DNA from: Planctomycetota bacterium
GTDB taxonomy: Bacteria > Planctomycetota > Planctomycetia > Planctomycetales > Planctomycetaceae
Direction of reading: 5' to 3'
Assembly (NCBI GenBank): GCA_018242525.1
Contig: JAFEBS010000048.1
Span: 1-64,000, forward strand
DNA length: 64,000 nt
Both the position numbers and the translations under genes were made by a program. Under the pieces are notes generated by a model. It saw only the letters and a list, made by a program, of their open reading frames with translations. It searched no databases and had not been told where the DNA came from. Below are positions 58,410 through 64,000 of this stretch, one piece after another (within the stretch, counting starts at the first letter, position 1; each line of letters begins with the position of its first letter).

Positions 58410-61400
58410 TCATTCGCTGTCAGCTGGCGGGGCTGTGGCCGTCCGGTTGTTCAGGATGTTGCCGATCTTGTTCAGGGACTGTGCGAGTGGCCGGATCTGA
58501 TTCACCCGGCACGTCGTATGGTACGCACAGTACCCCGTGCAATTGTCGTCCGCGTTTTCCACCAGGAATTTTCCGTCCCGGATTCCCCGGGCCAGTTGTG
58601 GAATCACGGTCTCCAACGCCTGCTCCAGCGAGTCCACCGTGCCCTGATCCATGGCCTTCAGTGTCTTGGTGTCACGCTGGTAGCCGCGTTTGAAACCGGT
58701 CGCCTTCAGACTCCAATAGCCCATCTGGTACGGTTGAGCATCCAATCCGGCCAGTTGCAGTCGGCGAATCGCGACCGCATACAGTGCCAGTTGGATTGCC
58801 CGCCCGGTTTCCAATTCGGCATCGTTCGTTCGCGGCGGACTGCCGGTCTTGTAGTCGATCACGTTGAAGACACGCTGACCGGCCGAGATCCCGGTATCGA
58901 CCCGGTCAATTCGCCCCCGGACCAGTGCGGAATCCTGGTCGTGACCGAATCTCAGGGGATCATTCGACATCTCGCCATCGTTCGCCGAACCGGGCAGTCG
59001 GCCAAACGGAATTTCCGGCGGCAGCGCGGAAATGCCTCCGTTCCAGACTTCCTGCAACTGTTTCGCATAGTCGTCCTGTTGCCGTGCGAACGCATCGCCC
59101 CATTGTTGCAGCAACCGCTGTTCGATCAGTGTCAGGGCACGCTGCAGTTCCGTTTCGTGGAATCGCCTGGCCAGGTGGCCTTCGACCAATGCATGAAAGC
59201 GAGCGGCCAGTTGCTCGGGGGGCTTGTCGATCCCTTCGCGCAGCAACTGCGCCAGGACATCGTGGACCAGACTTCCCCGAGCCGCGTAATCGGTCCCCTC
59301 TTCAGGAGTCAGCAGGTCATCGACGTTCAGCACGCTGGAAACCCAGAAACGGAACGGGCAGCTGGCGTACGATTCCAGTTCCGTGGCGCTGAACTGGTGG
59401 CGTGCCCCGAATCGCTGGTGCAGCCAGTTCAGATTCTGCTCGCTGGACAGCCGGCCCTCGTAGCCGGTGAATCCGCGCTCGTGGAACCGATGCTGGTTGA
59501 CGTCGATCGCCGCCAGGATGTTTCGCCCAGTCTCCAGCCAGCCTGTCCGCTCACCCAACCGGGCAAACAGTCCCGGATGGCCGGTCTGTGCGGTACTGAT
59601 CGCCAGCAGACGCAGATCAGATTCCGTCATCGTCCGATCTGGCGTGGGAACCGGATCCAACTGCCCCTCGTGCGAGACAGCGATGGCTGCTTCCGTGAAC
59701 AGGGATCGCAGCGCCACCAGGTACGGACTGGCAAACACCGGCTGCCCCTTCGAATTGACGGCGGGGAAACTGAGTGTCAGTTGCGAACGGGCTCGCGTGA
59801 CGACACTGTAAAACAGGAACATCTCGTCCCGCTGATGTTGTTCGCGATGTTGCAATGGTAGACCGCGCCGCGCGAAATCCTGACGTTCCACCTCGCCGAA
59901 CAGGCAGTCATCACCGCGGTTCAATGGAAAGCTGCTTTCGGACAATCCCACAATGAACAGGTGAGGAACATCCAGGTGCCGCGCCTGTTCGACATCCAGG
60001 ATCCGGACACAGCCGCCGGGATCCGGCACCGCCTTGATCTGTTCGCCACCCAGCAGATCCCGCAATTCTGCCGTGAACCCGGCCAGGTCCAGGCGGGGTT
60101 GTTTGACCGATTTGGTGTCCGCCGAAAGTACCAGTCGCCGATCCGTTTCCCCCGCAGTCCGCAGGATCCGCTGCAGCAGATCCCAGTCCTGGCTGTCCCG
60201 GCCGGGTTCCAAGTGCTGCCAGCCAAGGTCATTCCCCAACGAGGAAATAACGTCGCCCCAATCTGCCAGGGATCGACGTTGACGCAGCCGGTCGGTCACG
60301 TACGACAACCGTTTCAGAATCGTATCGGCATGTCGGGCCAATGTGGCGACCGATGATGGAGTGTCACCGCGTTCTTCGTCACCCGATTCCTCGTCCATGG
60401 CGATCCCGCCGGCGACCCGGCTGAGGACTCGCAGGATCAAATCGCGACCCGCGTGCAGCTTTAATCGCCGCAGTGCCGCCGGGACAACTCGCGAACCATG
60501 TCCCGTTGTCAGTTCCGGCCATGTCGGTCGGAAGTAATTGGATCCCAGGACCTGAGTCAACCGTGAAAACGGCCAGTCCTCCAGTTCGAGTTGCAGGATT
60601 GAAAACAACCCTTTGACGAGGGGACTGCTGGCCAGCGGTGTTCCGGCTTCACACCATGCAGGGATTCCCGCCTGATCGAAATACTCGCGCCAGACCGGCC
60701 CGGCCTCGGTGACCGGACGAACTGCCACCACAATGCGCGACGGCGGAGTTCCGTCGATCAGCAGTCGCTTCACCCGCATCGCGACTGCTTGGCATTCTCC
60801 CAGCGGACCAGTGGCGGCGATGACCTGCAATCCGGCTGCGTCATCAACTGGCTTCACGGCCCGGGGGTTCGAAAAGAGCGATTGGGCGACAGTCCGTAAA
60901 CCACCCGGCCAGGATGACCGATCCGCCCGGATCACTTCCTTACTGCAGTCCGTTCCCACCGGCAGATGTTTTCGAATCCGATCCACTGTAGCCCGGGGTT
61001 TGTCGAACAGTTCTGGACGAGTTGACGGCTCTTCATAGGGGAGCGAAATCATCGCGCGTGGAATCCAGTCCATCAGGCGACCGAGGATCTCGTACTGCGT
61101 TTGTGTGAAGTCCGCAAACCCATCGACCACCAGGAACTCGACGGACGCAAACGGGCCTCGTTCACCGTTGTTCAGCGCCGTGCGGGCCAGCCAGAATCGA
61201 CCTTCGTTGTCGTACCAGTTCTGGCGAGCCAGGTGATGCTGGTACTTGTCATAGATCAGCCCCAATTCCCGATCCCGCCTGGCACGCTTGGGTGGGCGAT
61301 GCGCGCAGGCCTCCAAAAATTCATCCGGCCAGATTTCTTCGCGCTTCAGTTCCGAAATGAAGGCCGAAACAACATCCAGGAACCCCGTTGTCTGCGTGAC

Positions 61401-61754
61401 AGCCGCGAAATTGACGAGTTGTTTCCGCTGGCTCAGATCCGCCACAATCCGTCGCAACAGCAATCGCTTCATGACCGGAGACATGAGCGTTGCCGGTCGC
61501 CCCGTGGCTGCCAGGATCTGTTCTGCGAACACATCAAACGTCAGGACCCGGGGGGCCAACTGCACGGGATCGCTGGCATTCAGCAACCGTTCAACAATCG
61601 TTTGCTGGGCACGGTGAGTCGGAGCGATCCACAAGACCGTCCCCGGCCGTCGACGTTCGCGCGCCTGCTTCAATGCCGCACGGTACTCGGCCAGCAGGCG
61701 ATCCGTCTTCCCGCTCCCCGCGTCGCCAGTCAGCAATGTCAATTTCGATGGCAT
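58410..61754 (-). CDS. AddB-like helicase/PD-(D/E)XK nuclease
   Basis: 1114 aa from Met at 61754 (MPSKLTLLTGDAGSGK); longer frames lack homology. Walker A GDAGSGKT (10-17). UvrD/AddB-type middle with LEDWPFSRLTQVLGSN, DVEQARHLDVPHLFIVGLSE and MFLFYSVVTRARSQLTLSFP; the RecB-type nuclease appears near the C-terminus (GSLVHDVLAQLL, VIDYKTGSPP). Cysteines at YASCPFRFW and DNCTGYCAYHTTC fit an AddB Fe-S cluster. It would pair with an AddA helicase-nuclease for double-strand break repair; no addA is adjacent. Alternatively a stand-alone RecB-family nuclease. Confidence 0.8.
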   Translation of the reverse strand: MPSKLTLLTGDAGSGKTDRLLAEYRAALKQARERRRPGTVLWIAPTHRAQQTIVERLLNASDPVQLAPRVLTFDVFAEQILAATGRPATLMSPVMKRLLLRRIVADLSQRKQLVNFAAVTQTTGFLDVVSAFISELKREEIWPDEFLEACAHRPPKRARRDRELGLIYDKYQHHLARQNWYDNEGRFWLARTALNNGERGPFASVEFLVVDGFADFTQTQYEILGRLMDWIPRAMISLPYEEPSTRPELFDKPRATVDRIRKHLPVGTDCSKEVIRADRSSWPGGLRTVAQSLFSNPRAVKPVDDAAGLQVIAATGPLGECQAVAMRVKRLLIDGTPPSRIVVAVRPVTEAGPVWREYFDQAGIPAWCEAGTPLASSPLVKGLFSILQLELEDWPFSRLTQVLGSNYFRPTWPELTTGHGSRVVPAALRRLKLHAGRDLILRVLSRVAGGIAMDEESGDEERGDTPSSVATLARHADTILKRLSYVTDRLRQRRSLADWGDVISSLGNDLGWQHLEPGRDSQDWDLLQRILRTAGETDRRLVLSADTKSVKQPRLDLAGFTAELRDLLGGEQIKAVPDPGGCVRILDVEQARHLDVPHLFIVGLSESSFPLNRGDDCLFGEVERQDFARRGLPLQHREQHQRDEMFLFYSVVTRARSQLTLSFPAVNSKGQPVFASPYLVALRSLFTEAAIAVSHEGQLDPVPTPDRTMTESDLRLLAISTAQTGHPGLFARLGERTGWLETGRNILAAIDVNQHRFHERGFTGYEGRLSSEQNLNWLHQRFGARHQFSATELESYASCPFRFWVSSVLNVDDLLTPEEGTDYAARGSLVHDVLAQLLREGIDKPPEQLAARFHALVEGHLARRFHETELQRALTLIEQRLLQQWGDAFARQQDDYAKQLQEVWNGGISALPPEIPFGRLPGSANDGEMSNDPLRFGHDQDSALVRGRIDRVDTGISAGQRVFNVIDYKTGSPPRTNDAELETGRAIQLALYAVAIRRLQLAGLDAQPYQMGYWSLKATGFKRGYQRDTKTLKAMDQGTVDSLEQALETVIPQLARGIRDGKFLVENADDNCTGYCAYHTTCRVNQIRPLAQSLNKIGNILNNRTATAPPADSE

Positions 61755-61988
61755 GCGGCGGATTCTAGTCCCCGATCCCTGATCAATGCCAGTGAGAAAT
61801 CGTGCACGAGAGATCCCGAATAATTCACGGATGGCCATGGATGAAACACGGACGGAACACGGATGAACCGAGATAACCCGAGTGCCATTGGCAATTCGTG
61901 TTAAGCCCTGTGTTGAAGATTCTGGTTCGACTCTCGTTCCGGTATTCCGATCAGAGAAATCCGCAGCATCTGTGGTGAATAATCCTGG

Positions 61989-63653
61989 CTACCGCTTCAG
62001 TGGAGTTCCGGTTGCACCCTGGCGAGCATACTCGGCGTCGCGAGCCTGCCAGATCGTGACCAGTTCCTGCAACTTGTCCGGTTGCTGACTGGCCAGATCA
62101 TGGGACTCGGCCCGGTCTGTGGCCAGGTTGTAGAGTTCCCACGGTGCATTTTTCCCCGCAGCCACGATTTTCCAATCTCCCACGCGCAGGCCGCGATTCT
62201 CGGTGTGCTTAAAGAACAACGGAGCATGCGCCGTTGTCGAATCGCTGGCAAACAACGGGACCAGGCTGCGACCCGGCAGTGTGGGGCGTGGCTGATCGTT
62301 CCAGGATTCCGGTGGAGTCACCCCGGCCAATTCCAGCATCGTGGGGGCAATGTCGACGAAGTGGCCTGTCGCGTGACGCAATTCGCCCTTCGCCACGATT
62401 CCGGCGGGCCACTGGATGATCAGCGGAGTGGACGTGCCTCCCTCATGATTCCAGGACTTGTGCCGACGAAACGGGGTATTGGAGACCGTCGACCAGCCGG
62501 GGCCGAGTCCCAGGTAACTTTGGGCCGAACCCGGAGCGGCACCGGGCGTGTGGCCGTCACCGCGAATGATCTGTTCGGCACTGGCACCGTTGTCTGACGC
62601 GAAGAAAATCAGCGTGTTGTCCCACGCTTTCATGCTGCGGATCTGCTCCAACACCCGACCGATTTCCTGATCCATCCGATCGACCATCGCCGCGTGGACG
62701 GCCATCTTCTGCGATTGAAATTCCTGCTGTTCGGGTGTCAGGTCCCGCCAGGGAACGGCGTGGCCGGATTCTCCAGGTCCGATCCGCATCTGCAATTCTT
62801 TTTCGCTGAGATTCCAACTCGGGGCAACGTTCGGTTCGGGGGCGGACAATTCGCCGGAGACCAGTCCCATTTCCTGCATCCGTTTCCAACGTTCGGCGCG
62901 AACAACGTCCCACCCCTGTCGATATCGATCCTTGTAGCGGGCGATGTCTTCGGGAAGTGCGTGGAGTGGGAAATGCGGTGCGATGAACGCCAGGTACAGG
63001 AAAAATGGCTTCTGCGGTTCCGTGGTCTGGTGTTCCGTCAGCCATTCGATGGCCCGCTCAGCGATCGCCGTGGTGGCATAGTACTTCTCATCAATGCCCG
63101 GCGGGGCGAGCGCCTTGTCATCCAGTTGATGGTGCTTGGGCGAGAAAAAACGATCGTGATCGGTCGTGTGGTAGGATCGGGAGAAACCCCCGTCCAGGAT
63201 CTTCCCGTCAATGTGCCACTTGCCGGAGTGGTACGACCGATACCCCGCGGGTTGCAGCAACTGGGGCAACAACGCGGCCCATTTCGGGCGGATCCCCTGC
63301 GGATCACGATTGACTTGCTGGGCATAGTAACCCGTCATCAACGCCGCACGCGATGGCCAGCATCGGGCGGTATTGTAGAACTGCGAAAACCGCAAGCCAT
63401 TGGCGGCCAGCCGATCGAGATTCGGGGTTTCGATTTCACTGCCGTAACACCCCAGGTCTGAGTAACCAAGATCGTCCGCCAGGATGAACACCATGTTTGG
63501 CACACGGGGCTTCTCAGCAGAACAGGCTTCGTTTTCCGGCCGAATTGCCAATCCCACCGAAAGCGCGATAAGTATGAGTGCGGCAATTCTGTGTAGTAAC
63601 AATACCAGGAATCCGGTGAGTGAAACTTCGGTGCTGATGCGTGATGAAGACAT
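61989..63653 (-). CDS. Secreted sulfatase (Cys-type)
   Basis: 554 aa from Met at 63653 (MSSSRISTEVSLTGF), chosen because it precedes the signal segment (LLLHRIAALILIALSVGLA); a longer upstream frame to 63746 is possible. Sulfatase motifs NMVFILADDLGYSDLGCYG and CWPSRAALMTG with Cys98 for formylglycine conversion, and FFASDNGA later. No obvious operon partner. Substrate unknown; planctomycete sulfatases act on sulfated polysaccharides. Confidence 0.92.
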   Translation of the reverse strand: MSSSRISTEVSLTGFLVLLLHRIAALILIALSVGLAIRPENEACSAEKPRVPNMVFILADDLGYSDLGCYGSEIETPNLDRLAANGLRFSQFYNTARCWPSRAALMTGYYAQQVNRDPQGIRPKWAALLPQLLQPAGYRSYHSGKWHIDGKILDGGFSRSYHTTDHDRFFSPKHHQLDDKALAPPGIDEKYYATTAIAERAIEWLTEHQTTEPQKPFFLYLAFIAPHFPLHALPEDIARYKDRYRQGWDVVRAERWKRMQEMGLVSGELSAPEPNVAPSWNLSEKELQMRIGPGESGHAVPWRDLTPEQQEFQSQKMAVHAAMVDRMDQEIGRVLEQIRSMKAWDNTLIFFASDNGASAEQIIRGDGHTPGAAPGSAQSYLGLGPGWSTVSNTPFRRHKSWNHEGGTSTPLIIQWPAGIVAKGELRHATGHFVDIAPTMLELAGVTPPESWNDQPRPTLPGRSLVPLFASDSTTAHAPLFFKHTENRGLRVGDWKIVAAGKNAPWELYNLATDRAESHDLASQQPDKLQELVTIWQARDAEYARQGATGTPLKR

Positions 63654-63772
63654 GGGCTCTGCCAGTATTTTTTTTGGGGGGGGCGAACGGGGAATGTGCT
63701 GTAGTATCAGCGACCGAAAACTGAGGGTCAACGCCACAGGTGACAATGCCGTGGCCGAGGAGATTGAATCCG

Positions 63773-63874
63773 ATGGGACGAAAAGTCAAACAGCATCGAC
63801 AGTCGCATTGTTCCGCCTGGCACTGGAAACGGACCGACTGTTGGTACTTCACGCAGGCGGAGCCCCGCGGATGA
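63773..63874 (+). pseudogene. Probable N-terminal fragment of a tyrosine recombinase
   Basis: An ATG opens only 33 codons: MGRKVKQHRQSH, then CSAWHWKRTDCWYFT, and stops at TGA. The SAWHWK.TDCWY pattern is one I associate with the N-termini of planctomycete phage-integrase-family proteins. The remainder of such a gene is absent. The identification is from memory only. Confidence 0.45.
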
Positions 63875-63907
63875 TCATTGAACAAACGGAGTCGGGTGCT
63901 GAATTGA

Positions 63908-64000
63908 AACGCTGGCGGAATTGACTGGCAACACGCCGAGGCCTTCGGACATTATGGTCGCGAGTGGGGCCAGCACTATCAGGACCCGCTCTGGAAACTT
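63908..64000 (+). other. Open frame running off the right edge, unrecognised
   Basis: After a TGA at 63905-63907 one frame stays open to the window end and reads like protein (DWQHAEAFGHYGREWGQHYQ). There is no start codon in view, so it may be chance, part of a frameshifted gene, or a gene whose start is altered. No family recognised. Confidence 0.2.

Noticed and set aside
58176..59861. 561-aa plus-strand frame opposite the AddB-like gene
   Set aside because: Shadow frame: it crosses two minus-strand genes and their gap and has no family features.

Overview
The window (about 58-60% GC by eye) is a chromosomal segment of a planctomycete, most likely class Planctomycetia. The pointers are two secreted Cys-type sulfatases, a DUF1501 protein, an FG-GAP repeat protein, a Ser/Thr kinase with a membrane C-terminus, a BlaI/M56 pair, an MfnD-like ATP-grasp protein next to purU, and many dispersed palindromic repeats. 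Genus cannot be fixed from the sequence alone.

Layout. 1-570: relic of an integron-type tyrosine recombinase. 860-13068 (mostly +): glycolate oxidase subunits glcD and glcE, a secreted glycerophosphodiesterase, a coiled-coil membrane protein, a Ser/Thr kinase plus membrane partner, an ECF-like sigma factor, an FG-GAP protein (-), an orphan type II secretion/pilus F protein and the GTPase Obg. 13120-17292: cupin and ABM small proteins, acetolactate synthase large subunit, and a diguanylate cyclase, the last two sharing a bidirectional terminator. 17468-24384 (-): a complete N-ATPase operon, atpDCQRBEFAG, whose c subunit has the two carboxylates expected of a Na+-translocating rotor. Directly upstream lie arsA and arsD (no pump in view) and a TsdA-like diheme cytochrome. 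27946-30946: sulfatase and a secreted M20 amidohydrolase.

31148-45827 (-) is the core gene-expression block, read tRNA-Thr(UGU), tRNA-Tyr, tRNA-Gly, tRNA-Thr(GGU), tuf, rpmG, tRNA-Trp, secE, nusG, rplK, rplA, rplJ, rplL, rpoB, rpoC. A recognisable promoter precedes the first tRNA, and a 623-base untranslated gap separates rplL from rpoB. 46150-64000 is a mosaic: two small hypotheticals, a lone fliF, purU with an MfnD-like ATP-grasp ligase (probable one-carbon context), a PilZ protein, a galactonate-dehydratase-like enolase, DUF1501, blaI with an M56 peptidase fused to a parvulin-like half, an AddB-like nuclease with a receiver-like protein, a second sulfatase, and a probable integrase relic at the right edge.

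Two families of ~100-bp palindromes are scattered between genes. One copy is nested inside a different palindrome and sits in the N-ATPase operon between atpD and atpC. The most unusual items are this nested repeat, the arsDA/N-ATPase adjacency, the M56-parvulin fusion, and recombinase relics near both ends. I found no CRISPR array, no intact transposase and no convincing new defence system.
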